From Microvirga solisilvae (GTDB lineage Bacteria > Pseudomonadota > Alphaproteobacteria > Rhizobiales > Beijerinckiaceae): a DNA stretch of 64,000 nt. The position numbers were made by a program, and so were the translations under genes. The DNA lies in NCBI RefSeq assembly GCF_022808595.1, contig NZ_JAKUCN010000002.1, positions 186,001 through 250,000 of the forward strand. The letters are read 5' to 3'. Position 1 is the stretch's first letter. Every line of letters starts with the position of its first letter. The notes beneath the pieces are model-generated. The model had not been told where the DNA came from. It ran no database searches and saw nothing but the letters and a program-made list of their open reading frames with translations. Shown here in pieces: positions 50,154-58,835 of the stretch.

Positions 50154-50918
50154 ATGAATCGCTCTCACATGCTCGCGGCTACTCTCGTCCTTGGCCTCGT
50201 TTCGACAACTGCAGCTCTGGCGCAATCAAAGCCCACATCGGATTCCATGAATGCCCCTGGCCAGGGCAAGCGTGTTCGCATCACCATCGAGAATCTGACC
50301 ACCAGCCAAACCCTGTCGCCGCCCGTCTTCGTCAGCCACAATTCCAAAGCGCCGCCGCTTTTTAAGGAGGGCGAGGAAGCCTCCTTCGGCCTGATGCGCA
50401 TTGCGGAGGAAGGGAATGCGGGTCCGCTTCTCTCGTCCGTGGTCACGAAGAATATCGGCGAGGAATTCGGCGCCGTGGGTTCGGGAACAGCTATCCTGCC
50501 GGGCCAGAGCCGCGTGGTGGAACTCGAGGTCACCCGTGAGTTTCCCATGGTCTCCGGAGCGACCATGCTCGTGATGACCAATGACGGCTTCACCGGCATC
50601 AACGGCGTCAATGCCTATGAGCTGAGCGCACCGCGTCGCATGGACCTGATGGCTTACGATGCAGGTACCGAGAAGAACAACGAGCGCAAGTCGCATCTCA
50701 TTGCGATGATGGGAACCGAGCGCGACCCTGAGAACGGCAAGGTTGAGATGCACACCGGTATTCGCGGCGATGCGGATGCTCCGGCCGATTGGAAGTTCGA
50801 CCCGTCGAAGCCTGTCGCCCGCATCACCCTCACGCCGCTCGCCGGCATGGAGGCAACCGGCTCCGTCAATCGCCGCAACGACGGCATGATGAAGCCGGAC
50901 ACCATGATGCAGAAATAA
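50154..50918 (+). CDS. Exported spondin-domain protein
   Basis: 254 residues. Signal peptide (AATLVLGLVSTTAALAQ) then a spondin_N-like domain: VRITIENLTTSQTLSPPVFVSHN, FLM-like AEEGNAGPLL, GTAILPGQSRVVELEV, MLVMTNDGFTGINGVN, DMMAYDAGTEKNNE and a KPVARITLTPL strand. The D-A-G-T-E-x-N block is characteristic. In bacteria the domain is periplasmic and of unknown role. The shared promoter type places it under the adjacent ECF sigma. The shorter ATG after AAAGGA is chosen. Confidence 0.85.
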   Translation: MNRSHMLAATLVLGLVSTTAALAQSKPTSDSMNAPGQGKRVRITIENLTTSQTLSPPVFVSHNSKAPPLFKEGEEASFGLMRIAEEGNAGPLLSSVVTKNIGEEFGAVGSGTAILPGQSRVVELEVTREFPMVSGATMLVMTNDGFTGINGVNAYELSAPRRMDLMAYDAGTEKNNERKSHLIAMMGTERDPENGKVEMHTGIRGDADAPADWKFDPSKPVARITLTPLAGMEATGSVNRRNDGMMKPDTMMQK

Positions 50919-50925
50919 CCGCGCT

Positions 50926-50958
50926 CATCTGGCCTCCGCTCAAAGTGGAGGCCAGATG
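50926..50958. terminator. 12-bp perfect hairpin between convergent genes
   Basis: CATCTGGCCTCC, a 9-nt loop, GGAGGCCAGATG, between the stops of the spondin and YcaQ-type genes. No T-run on either strand, so factor-assisted termination or transcript-end stabilisation is more likely than classic intrinsic termination. Confidence 0.5.
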
Positions 50959-50961
50959 CCG

Positions 50962-52155
50962 TCAGACATTCAGCCGCTTGCGCCATGCCTTCGGCGCGGT
51001 GATGCTGCCGAGGCCCAGCCACTCGGCCATCAGGCGCAGCTCGTCGCCGAGCGCGGGTGCGATCTCCTCCGGCGTGACGGATGCTTCCGGATGGATCGAG
51101 TGCACGATGAGGTTACCCTCCACGCGGTCGGCTTTCAGATCGACGCGTGCGACGATCTTTTCGCCGAGCACGAAAGGCAGGCAGTAATAGCCGAATTCGC
51201 GCTTCTCGGCGGGCGTGTAGATTTCGATGCGATAGTGGAAATCGAACAGGCGCTCCGTGCGCGTGCGCTCCCAGACGATGGGATCGAAGGGCGAGACGAG
51301 CGCGCGCGCCTCGACGCGGCGCGGCATCTTCGCCTGCGGGTCGAGATAGACCGGCCCGCTCCATCCTTCGACGATGACGGGAACGAGATCGCCTGCTTCC
51401 ACGAGTTCCGGAATGCGCGCCTTCGCATCCTGCGGACTCAAGCGGAAGTAATCGCGCAGGCAACGCTCGGAGGCGATGCCGAGCGCGCGGATGGAACGGC
51501 GCAGCAATTCGCGCTGCGCCTCCTTCTCGTCGGGCGTCGGCTTATCTAAGACCTCGGAGGGCAGCACGCGCTCCGGCAGATCGTAGATGCGCTCGAAGCC
51601 GCGCCGCGTGGCGGTGGTGACCTCGCCCGCCCAGAACAGCCATTCGAGCGCGCGCTTGCCGTCGCTCCAGCCCCACCAGGAGCCCTGGCCCTTGCCGCCG
51701 ATGGAGAGCTCGCCCGCGCCCATGGGGCCGCGCGTCTCGATCTCTTTGCGCACCTGTTCGATGAAGGCGCGCTTCTCCTTGCCGAAGCGGGCAAGCCCGC
51801 CATAGGTGCCTTCACCCTTCGCGGCCCGCGCCATGCGCCAACGGAAATGCGGATGCAAGTCGAGGGAGATCAGCGAGGCCTCGTGGCCCCAATATTCGAA
51901 GGTTCCGCGCTTTTTCGGATGATAGGCGATCGTCTTGAGCAGGTCGCGGTTATAGGCCCCAAGCCGCGAGAAGAGCGGCATGTAATGGGCGCGCACCAGC
52001 ACGTTCACCGAATCGATCTGCAGCAGATGCGAGCGCTGCAGCTGACGCTTCACATGGCGAAGATTGGCGCCGTCCGGCCGCGCCTCGTGAAAACCTTGGG
52101 CGGCAAGGGCAATGCGGCGGGCCTGGGCGAGGGAGAGCTTGGTGCGAGGTGCCAT
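50962..52155 (-). CDS. YcaQ/AlkZ-like winged-helix DNA glycosylase family protein
   Basis: 397 residues. The family core is clear: LRHVKRQLQRSHLLQIDSVNVLVRAHYMPLFSRLG contains the Gln-x-Asp (QID) catalytic motif of YcaQ/AlkZ. YHPKKRGTFEYWGHEASLI, WWGWSDGKRALEWLFWAGEV and SPFDPIVWERTRTERLFDF follow. Members remove alkylated or crosslinked bases and unhook interstrand crosslinks. The ATG giving MAPRTKLS is chosen; an earlier start adds 16 unlikely residues and no ribosome site is obvious for either. Confidence 0.87.
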   Translation of the reverse strand: MAPRTKLSLAQARRIALAAQGFHEARPDGANLRHVKRQLQRSHLLQIDSVNVLVRAHYMPLFSRLGAYNRDLLKTIAYHPKKRGTFEYWGHEASLISLDLHPHFRWRMARAAKGEGTYGGLARFGKEKRAFIEQVRKEIETRGPMGAGELSIGGKGQGSWWGWSDGKRALEWLFWAGEVTTATRRGFERIYDLPERVLPSEVLDKPTPDEKEAQRELLRRSIRALGIASERCLRDYFRLSPQDAKARIPELVEAGDLVPVIVEGWSGPVYLDPQAKMPRRVEARALVSPFDPIVWERTRTERLFDFHYRIEIYTPAEKREFGYYCLPFVLGEKIVARVDLKADRVEGNLIVHSIHPEASVTPEEIAPALGDELRLMAEWLGLGSITAPKAWRKRLNV

Positions 52156-52352
52156 AGCGCGAACAATACAGGAACAGTAATTCTTTGCATCAGGAGGCTG
52201 CAACGGGCCAGGCTTTGCCGGGACGGAACCTGTGGATCATCTCGTGTTTAGCTTTGTCACCAGCCAGAATGCATATCTGCTCTGCGCCGAAGAATGAGGC
52301 AAAACGAATCCGGTTCCTCTAGATGCGGCTTCCGGATTCTCGAAGGACCCCT

Positions 52353-53843
52353 ATGGATCAGCCAGCCCATCACGCCACCGCCCCGGCCCTCAGCCATGCC
52401 GAGATCCGCATCATCATCATCGGCATCATGCTGGCCATGCTGCTGGCGGCCCTCGACCAGACCATCATCGCCACCGCGCTGCCCACCATCGGGCGCGAGC
52501 TCGGCGATCTGGAGCATCTGCCCTGGGTGGTGACGGTGTATCTGCTCACCTCGACGGCGGTGACGCCGCTCTACGGCAAGTTCAGCGACAGCCATGGCCG
52601 GCGCGTCACCATGCTCATCGGCATCGTGGTGTTCATCGTGGGCTCCATTGCCTGCGCGATGGCGCCGAACATGCTCGTGCTCGTTCTGGCGCGCGGGTTG
52701 CAGGGCATCGGCGGCGGCGGCCTGGTCGCGCTTGCGCAGACCATCGTGGCCGATCTCGTGCCGCCGAAGGAGCGCGGAAAATACCAGGTCTATTTCGCCA
52801 GCGTCTTCATGTCGGCGAGCCTTCTCGGCCCGGTGCTCGGCGGTTTCTTCGCGGAGCATCTGCACTGGTCTGTGATCTTCTGGATCAACCTGCCGCTCGG
52901 CCTCATCGCGCTCGCCATCACGTTCCACACCTTGAAGAAGCTGCCGCGTCACCACAGGCCGCACAGGCTCGATCTACTCGGCGCTTTGCTGATGGTCGCG
53001 GCAACCGTGTCGCTGCTGCTCGCCTTGAGCTGGGGCGGCCTGCGCTATCCGTGGTTCTCCGCCCCCATCATCGGCATCGTGGCATTCTCGCTTGTGCTGT
53101 GGGTGCTCTTCGCGCTGCGCATGAAGCTCGCGCCGGAACCGCTGATTCCGCCGGGCGTGCTGCACAATCCGGTGGTGCGCATGGGCGTGCTCTCCGCCTG
53201 TTTCGGCATGGGCACCTATATCGGCCTCACCATCTACCTGCCGGTCTATTTCGAGGCTGTTCGCGGCCTCTCGGCATCTTTGTCGGGCCTCGCGCTCATT
53301 CCGCTCATGGCGGGCACCGTCTGCGGCGCCACCATCTCCGGGCGCAGCATGACCAAGGCGAAGCATTACAAGCGCCTGCCCATGGGCGGCCTTCTCGTCG
53401 CGATGGTGGCCACAGGCGTTCTCGCAGCCTTCGCGCATACTCTCTCGATCACGCTGGTCGAGGTTCTGCTCGCCGTCATCAGCATCGGCCTCGGCACCCT
53501 TCTCCCCGTCTCGACGGTGGCGATCCAGAACGCGGTGAAGCCGCATGAACTCGGGACTGCTACGGGCACGGCGAATTTCTTCCGCTCGCTCGGCGGCGCG
53601 CTCATCGTCGCCATCTTCGGCGCCATCGTGCTCAGCGGCTCGGGACTTTCGAGCGCTGGAAGTTTCGAGACGCTGGCGCACACGGCGGCGCAGAGCGGCG
53701 TCGATCTCGCCGACATCTTCGCCTATGTGTTCGTGGCCGCCATGGTGGGCTTCGGCCTTGCACTCGCCTTCCTCGTCGCCATGAAGGAGCTGCCCCTGCG
53801 CGGCAGCGCCGTGAAGGCGGCGGAAGCGGCGATTGCCGATTGA
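52353..53843 (+). CDS. DHA2-family MFS efflux transporter (14 helices)
   Basis: 496 residues with fourteen hydrophobic segments. LAALDQTIIATALPTIGRELGDLEHLPWVVTVYLL is the motif D1 region of EmrB/QacA types, GKFSDSHGRRVTMLIG motif A and GLQGIGGGGLVALAQ motif B. Exports drugs by proton exchange. It lacks an EmrA-like partner. GAAGGA six bases before the ATG sets the start. Confidence 0.9.
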   Translation: MDQPAHHATAPALSHAEIRIIIIGIMLAMLLAALDQTIIATALPTIGRELGDLEHLPWVVTVYLLTSTAVTPLYGKFSDSHGRRVTMLIGIVVFIVGSIACAMAPNMLVLVLARGLQGIGGGGLVALAQTIVADLVPPKERGKYQVYFASVFMSASLLGPVLGGFFAEHLHWSVIFWINLPLGLIALAITFHTLKKLPRHHRPHRLDLLGALLMVAATVSLLLALSWGGLRYPWFSAPIIGIVAFSLVLWVLFALRMKLAPEPLIPPGVLHNPVVRMGVLSACFGMGTYIGLTIYLPVYFEAVRGLSASLSGLALIPLMAGTVCGATISGRSMTKAKHYKRLPMGGLLVAMVATGVLAAFAHTLSITLVEVLLAVISIGLGTLLPVSTVAIQNAVKPHELGTATGTANFFRSLGGALIVAIFGAIVLSGSGLSSAGSFETLAHTAAQSGVDLADIFAYVFVAAMVGFGLALAFLVAMKELPLRGSAVKAAEAAIAD

Positions 53844-53849
53844 CGATCC

Positions 53850-54092
53850 TCAAAGCCGCTGCCGGATGAGAATCCAGGCGGCGGCAAGGGCGATCAGCAG
53901 AATCAGGACGATTCCCGTCGTCTCGAAGACGGTTTCGGCGCGGTCCGTCGCCGCTGGCGTCGGGCGTGTTTCCGCTTCTTCGCCGAAAGGGGAGCGCTCG
54001 CCCATCGCCCTGAGGGGCGGCGGGTCCGAGTCCCGGCCAGAATCGGGCAGGGCAGAAGGAAAAGCGCCAGAAACCAAGGGATTTGCGAGCAT
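53850..54092 (-). CDS. Small tail-anchored membrane protein (80 aa)
   Basis: A Pro/Ser/Asp/Glu-rich polar N-terminal part (residues 1-55) and one C-terminal membrane helix (GIVLILLIALAAAWILI) followed by a short basic end. AGGAGG lies 6 nt before the ATG, a strong sign it is translated. It converges with the efflux gene, 6 bp apart. No homologous domain is recognised. Confidence 0.6.
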   Translation of the reverse strand: MLANPLVSGAFPSALPDSGRDSDPPPLRAMGERSPFGEEAETRPTPAATDRAETVFETTGIVLILLIALAAAWILIRQRL

Positions 54093-54294
54093 CGTTCCCT
54101 CCTCGGGCTTCCGAGAAAGATCGCGGCCTTGCCTGTCAATGGCTGGGAATTAGGGTTGTTTCCATCGAACCTGCGGCCTCATGCCTGGGGATAGCTGAGC
54201 CAAGCTGTGGAGGATTGCACCTTTTCCGGCACTTTCGCGAGCTTTGCCGTGTTAGGAACCGGGCAGTTTTTAAGAGCCTGCAAGAGGGAGGCTG

Positions 54295-55845
54295 ATGAAG
54301 GTCGGCATCGACATGGGAGTGACGTCCTCCGCACCCGGCGGAGGCCAGAGGGCCGAGCTCAATCTGGAGGAGCTTCTGGCGACGCGTCTGCTCGTCCAGG
54401 GCAATTCCGGCTCCGGCAAGTCGCACCTCCTGCGCCGCCTTCTCGAGCAGAGCGCCAATCTCGTGCAGCAGGCCGTCATCGATCCCGAGGGCGATTTCGT
54501 CACGCTGGCCGACAAGTTCGGCCATGTGGTGGTGGATGCCTCCCGCTCCGAGGGCGACATTCAGCGCATCGCCGCCCGCGTGCGCCAGCACCGCGTGTCG
54601 GTGGTGCTCTCGCTGGAGGGCCTCGACGCGGAGCAGCAGATGCGCTGCGCCGCCGCCTTCCTCGGCGGCCTCTTCGATGCGGATCGCGATTTCTGGTATC
54701 CCATGCTCGTGGTGGTGGACGAGGCGCAGCTCTTCGCGCCCGCCGCCGCAGGCGAAGTCTCCGACGAGGCGCGTAAAGTCTCGCTCGGCGCGATGACGAA
54801 CCTCATGTGCCGTGGACGCAAGCGCGGACTCGCGGGCATCATCGCGACCCAGCGTCTCGCGAAGCTCGCGAAGAACGTGGCGGCGGAAGCCTCGAACTTC
54901 CTCATGGGCCGCACCTTCCTCGACATCGACATGGCCCGCGCCGCCGACCTGCTCGGCATGGAGCGCCGCCAGGCCGAGATGTTCCGCGATCTCGAACGCG
55001 GACACTTCGTGGCGCTCGGCCCCGCGCTCTCGCGCCGTCCGCTTCCCATCCGCATCGGCGAGGTGGAAACCTCCACGCGCTCCGGCACCTTCAAGCTCAT
55101 GCCGCTCCCTGAGCAGCAGAGGGAAGACGCGCGCGATCTCATCTTCACCGCGAGCGAGGAAGAGATTGCCGCCCGTCCCGTCGTGCAGCGCCGCGCGCCG
55201 CCTCCGCCGCCCGCGCCCTCCACCAACGATCTTCTGGCGCAACTCGCGCGCACCCGCGCTGCCGCAACGCCTGAAGCGCCGGTCGAGGCGACGGAAGAAA
55301 CCAAGGCCGAGCGCGAGGCCGCGCTCGATGCGATCTTGCGCGAAATTCTCGACGATCCCGAAGCCGCCTTCCGCTCGGTCGCCGTTCTGTATCAGGATTT
55401 TCTCGTGCGCTGCCGCATCCGCCGCGTGTCGGGCGAGCCGTTGAACCTCAACGCCTTCCGCCGCCGTCTTGCTGTTGCGCGCGCAGGCGTCGACACTGCC
55501 ACCGCCGAGGGCACCGAATGGGATCGCGCGGTGGCCTTCGCAAACGATCTCGAAGAGGACATCCAGGGCGTCTACCTGCTCCTCGCCCGCGCGGCGATGG
55601 AGAATTCCGCCTGCCCACCCGACGGCGAAATCGCCCGCGCCTGCGGCAGCCGTTCGCCGGGCCGCGCGCGCCGCCTCATCGCCTATATGGAAACCCGCAA
55701 CATCGTCGTCACCCGCAACGACCCGCGCGGCCTGCGCATCATCGCGCTGCCGGATTTGGGTTGGGAGACAGGCCCCGGCGATCCGAACGCGTTCGAGGAG
55801 CCGGTGGCTTCAGCGGCTAGCGGGGATTTGTTTGCGGCGGGGTAG
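54295..55845 (+). CDS. HerA/DUF87-like ATP-binding protein
   Basis: 516 residues. The ATPase domain runs to about residue 280 with Walker A GNSGSGKS (36-43), DPEGDFVTLAD, Walker B MLVVVDEAQLFAP and a sensor-like GIIATQRLAKLAKN. Then comes a Pro-rich linker (about 300-320, six Pro in a row) and a C-terminal winged-helix-like part (FRSVAVLYQDFLVRCRIRRVSGEPL, DGEIARACGSRSPGRARRLIAYM). It resembles archaeal-type HerA/MlaA-VirB4-like ATPases that translocate DNA. No NurA-like nuclease lies next to it. Single gene; role inferred only. Confidence 0.82.
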   Translation: MKVGIDMGVTSSAPGGGQRAELNLEELLATRLLVQGNSGSGKSHLLRRLLEQSANLVQQAVIDPEGDFVTLADKFGHVVVDASRSEGDIQRIAARVRQHRVSVVLSLEGLDAEQQMRCAAAFLGGLFDADRDFWYPMLVVVDEAQLFAPAAAGEVSDEARKVSLGAMTNLMCRGRKRGLAGIIATQRLAKLAKNVAAEASNFLMGRTFLDIDMARAADLLGMERRQAEMFRDLERGHFVALGPALSRRPLPIRIGEVETSTRSGTFKLMPLPEQQREDARDLIFTASEEEIAARPVVQRRAPPPPPAPSTNDLLAQLARTRAAATPEAPVEATEETKAEREAALDAILREILDDPEAAFRSVAVLYQDFLVRCRIRRVSGEPLNLNAFRRRLAVARAGVDTATAEGTEWDRAVAFANDLEEDIQGVYLLLARAAMENSACPPDGEIARACGSRSPGRARRLIAYMETRNIVVTRNDPRGLRIIALPDLGWETGPGDPNAFEEPVASAASGDLFAAG

Positions 55846-56021
55846 GTCGCGATGTCATTGAGGGCGCAAAGGCCTTAGATAAACTTTCATCAAGAATACA
55901 CAGGGCACATGCTTAGTGCGCCCGCCAATAAGACTGTTCTAGTCTTGTGGATAGCTACCTTGCTTCATCTATCTTGATACAAAGGTGCTGCTAGTCTTTT
56001 GATTAGCGTTGCGAGGGATTT

Positions 56022-56909
56022 ATGTCAGAAGAGAATTCTCCCGTATTCACTAATGTAACGGGTTTTTCCATTCAGCAGTCTTTGCGTGGGTATGATTTCG
56101 ATGTCGATACCCTTCGTAGACTTTATCGGAATTTGTCACGCGTACTCGCGGAACATGCAGATTCTATCGTCAAAGGTCTCTCAAAGCCTGATGATGAAAC
56201 GCAGGAAGAATGGGAAGTTCGAAAGCAAAGATTCAGAAGAGAGGCATTTCGAGTTACAGTCAGTGTGATATCTGATGACGGCGCAAATCATTTCGGTGAC
56301 GATATTTCCATCTTCGACGCACTTAATATGCCGAGAGTAGTTAAGACTGTTTTTTACACGAACAACACAGCATATAAGGCCTTAGTGGGCACGGATGTAC
56401 CAGATAAATTTGATATTCTGATTGACTTTTCAAAACCCCCCTTGCTTGACTGGTCGAACTTGCTCTCTGCTCCAACGCCGAACAACAGTAATGTTTCGGT
56501 TTCGAGCTTCAACTCTATGTTCAAAAATACAATTTTATCAGAAGTTATTAGCTCCCTTAGCGCTAAAAGAAAGTTATCTAGCGCCTTTCATCAGGCATTC
56601 ATTTACGACGCGTTTTTGTATTTTGCAGCAGTTCCATACGCGTTTTATCTGACATCAAAACTATCGAATAGTGCGTGGATAAAGACCTATCCAATTGAGT
56701 GGAGGGTCCCTTTATATGTATATGCATTTTTGCTAATCGCCTCTGGTTACAGGTTTTTGTTTTCATATTTTAAGTGGGCATTTCCTATCAACACTCTCAA
56801 AGGAAATGATGACGCTTCATCAAAGCACCGAGGGTTTTTCACTTTTATAGTGGCGGCTTTATTGGGGGCGGCAGTGTATGATGCCGCAAAATGGATAATC
56901 GCAATCTGA
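56022..56909 (+). CDS. Low-GC hypothetical membrane protein
   Basis: 295 residues in about 40% GC DNA, far below its neighbours. A polar N-terminal region of about 185 residues (helical start with DTLRRLYRNLSRVLAEHADSIVKGLSKPDDE, a possible domain FDILIDFSKPPLLDW) is followed by three membrane helices (about 190-215, 228-248, 274-292). It lacks a signal peptide. No domain is recognised. Base composition, isolation between housekeeping-type genes and AT-rich flanks suggest acquisition by transfer. GAGGG lies 6 nt before the ATG. Function unknown. Confidence 0.7.
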   Translation: MSEENSPVFTNVTGFSIQQSLRGYDFDVDTLRRLYRNLSRVLAEHADSIVKGLSKPDDETQEEWEVRKQRFRREAFRVTVSVISDDGANHFGDDISIFDALNMPRVVKTVFYTNNTAYKALVGTDVPDKFDILIDFSKPPLLDWSNLLSAPTPNNSNVSVSSFNSMFKNTILSEVISSLSAKRKLSSAFHQAFIYDAFLYFAAVPYAFYLTSKLSNSAWIKTYPIEWRVPLYVYAFLLIASGYRFLFSYFKWAFPINTLKGNDDASSKHRGFFTFIVAALLGAAVYDAAKWIIAI

Positions 56910-56983
56910 TTATCTTTCGTCATTTACATCGCTTGTTTCATAGCGAGACTTTGAAACGCCCTAAGTTAAAGAGAAAATAGCCC

Positions 56984-58417
56984 ATGCAAAACGATCCCCT
57001 CAGCCTCGATGAAATCGCTCGTCGCGTCGACGCGAAGGCGTCAGACTATACCGCTTTGAGCGACCGCATTTGGGCGACGCCGGAATTGGCGTTCGAGGAG
57101 CATCGGTCGGTGGCGGAGCAGATTGCGATGCTGGAGCGCGAGGGGTTTCGCATCACGAAGAATGCGGGTGGCATGGCCACCGCGTTCGTTGCGGAATACG
57201 GCAAGGGCGGTCCCATCGTCGGCATTCTCGGCGAGTTCGATGCGCTGCCGGATCTCGCGCAGGTCTCGGGCGTGACCGAGCACAAGCCGACGCAGAAGGG
57301 CACGCCGGGCCATGGCTGCGGGCACAATCTTTTGGGCGCGGGCTCCGCGCTCGCAGCGGTTGCGTTGAAGGATGCGCTGGAATCTGAGGGCATTGCCGGC
57401 ACCGTGCGCTATTACGGGTGCCCTGCGGAGGAGAGCGGATCGGGCAAGACCTTCATGGCGCGCGAAGGGTTGTTCGACGATCTCGACGCCGCCTTCTGCT
57501 GGCATCCGGAAGTGGTGAACGAGGTGCAGAGTTCATCCTCGCTCGCCTGCATCCAGGCTTATTTCCGCTTCACGGGCCGCCCGTCGCACGCGGCGGCATC
57601 GCCGGAGCTCGGGCGCAGCGCGCTCGACGCGGTGGAGCTGATGAATGTGGGCGTGAACTACATGCGCGAGCACATGCCCTCGGATGCGCGCGTGCATTAC
57701 GCCATCACCAATAGCGGCGGCAATGCGCCGAACGTGGTGCAGGGCTTTGCGGAATCGCTCTATCTCGTGCGCTCACCCCATCTGCCGGATGCGGAGCGTC
57801 TGTTCGAGCGCGTGAAGAAGATCGCGGAGGGCGCGGCCCTCATGACGGAAACGTCTGTCAAGGTGCAGATCACGGACGCGACCTCCAACGTGCTGCTCAA
57901 CAGGGCGCTGCAGGAAGCCATGTTCGAGAACATGAAGCGTCTCGGCGGTCCGGGCTTCGATGCGCAGGACCGGGCTTTCGCCGGAAAAATCCAGAAGGAT
58001 GCGATCACGTCCGAGGATATCGTGGCGAGCATCAAGCATCATGACATGGCGCTGAAAACGGAAGTGCTGCACGACGGCGTGCTCGCCCTGCCGACCCGGG
58101 AGGACGTGATGATGGGCTCCACCGATGTGGGCGATGTGAGCTGGATCGTGCCCACCGTGCAATGCCACACGGCCTGCTTTGCCATCGGCACCCCGTTCCA
58201 CACCTGGCAGCTCGTGGCGCAGGGCAACCTGCCCGCCGCCCACAAGGGCATGGTGCTCGCCGCGAAAGCCATGGCGGCAACGGCGGCCGATTGCCTGCGC
58301 AACCCCGATCTCGTCGCCCGCGCCAAGGCGGAGCTGAAGGAGCGCACGGGCGGGCGCAAATATGTCTGCCCGATCCCGCCGGACGTTACGCCCGACGACC
58401 TGCGCTCTGCGGCTTGA
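56984..58417 (+). CDS. M20-family amidohydrolase (AbgB-like)
   Basis: 477 residues. Metal-ligand motifs of M20D: GEFDALPDL, GHGCGHNLLGAG and CPAEESGSGKTFMAREG, then HPE at CWHPEVV; the dimerisation domain follows (FTGRPSHAAASPELGRSALDAVELM). Best fit is the AbgB p-aminobenzoyl-glutamate hydrolase or an amino-acid/indole amidohydrolase; substrate is not defined. It stands alone after the AT-rich gene and returns to high GC. Confidence 0.88.
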   Translation: MQNDPLSLDEIARRVDAKASDYTALSDRIWATPELAFEEHRSVAEQIAMLEREGFRITKNAGGMATAFVAEYGKGGPIVGILGEFDALPDLAQVSGVTEHKPTQKGTPGHGCGHNLLGAGSALAAVALKDALESEGIAGTVRYYGCPAEESGSGKTFMAREGLFDDLDAAFCWHPEVVNEVQSSSSLACIQAYFRFTGRPSHAAASPELGRSALDAVELMNVGVNYMREHMPSDARVHYAITNSGGNAPNVVQGFAESLYLVRSPHLPDAERLFERVKKIAEGAALMTETSVKVQITDATSNVLLNRALQEAMFENMKRLGGPGFDAQDRAFAGKIQKDAITSEDIVASIKHHDMALKTEVLHDGVLALPTREDVMMGSTDVGDVSWIVPTVQCHTACFAIGTPFHTWQLVAQGNLPAAHKGMVLAAKAMAATAADCLRNPDLVARAKAELKERTGGRKYVCPIPPDVTPDDLRSAA

Positions 58418-58490
58418 GGCGCGCACAGGTTTTCCCTCTTTAGGGCGGAGAGGCTGGGTTTATGTGAGACTTGTCCGAGTGAAGCGCAGT
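58418..58490. other. Intergenic stretch before repeat copy 3
   Basis: Short non-coding stretch after the M20 gene. With the repeat core and about 170 further bp before the next gene it forms a 418-bp gene-free region. The 170 bp after the repeat show no promoter that could be identified with confidence. Confidence 0.3.
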
Positions 58491-58666
58491 CCCACCTCTC
58501 CCGTGCGGGAGAGGTCGACGCGCTTCAGCGCGGCGGGTGAGGGATGCGCGTTATCCGGAAAGACCTGTAACCCCTCACCCTAGCCCTCTTCCATCGCAAA
58601 TCGGGTGTTCCCGACTTGCGCAGGCAAAACTGATCTCGGGAACACCCGAGATCAGGGAGAGGGAGT
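58491..58666. repeat. Dispersed repeat, core-only copy 3 with insertion
   Basis: CCCACCTCTCCCGTGCGGGAG and GGTCGACGCG... match the core of copies 1 and 2, without the inverted ends. In place of the simple CTCTCCC/GGGAGAGG hairpin, about 70 bp is inserted, holding two hairpins (TCGGGTGTTCCCGA; CTGATCTCGGG-AACA-CCCGAGATCAG). Confidence 0.75.
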
Positions 58667-58835
58667 ATGCTGTAGCGGCCTTCATGCTTTGCTGAAGAAC
58701 GCGCATTGCTTTGACTTTCAAGTTCTGCCTTCAGTTCTTACAATCTTGCGCCTAAGCAAAGTTTCCTTGGCGCTTGGCGGGGTCGCGCTTGCGCAGCCGC
58801 AAGCCTATCTTCCGGTCAACCTCATGGAGACAGCC

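Noticed and set aside
55928-55942. AGACT-GTTCT-AGTCT inverted repeat before the AT-rich gene
   Set aside because: Only 5-bp arms in AT-rich DNA; too likely by chance.
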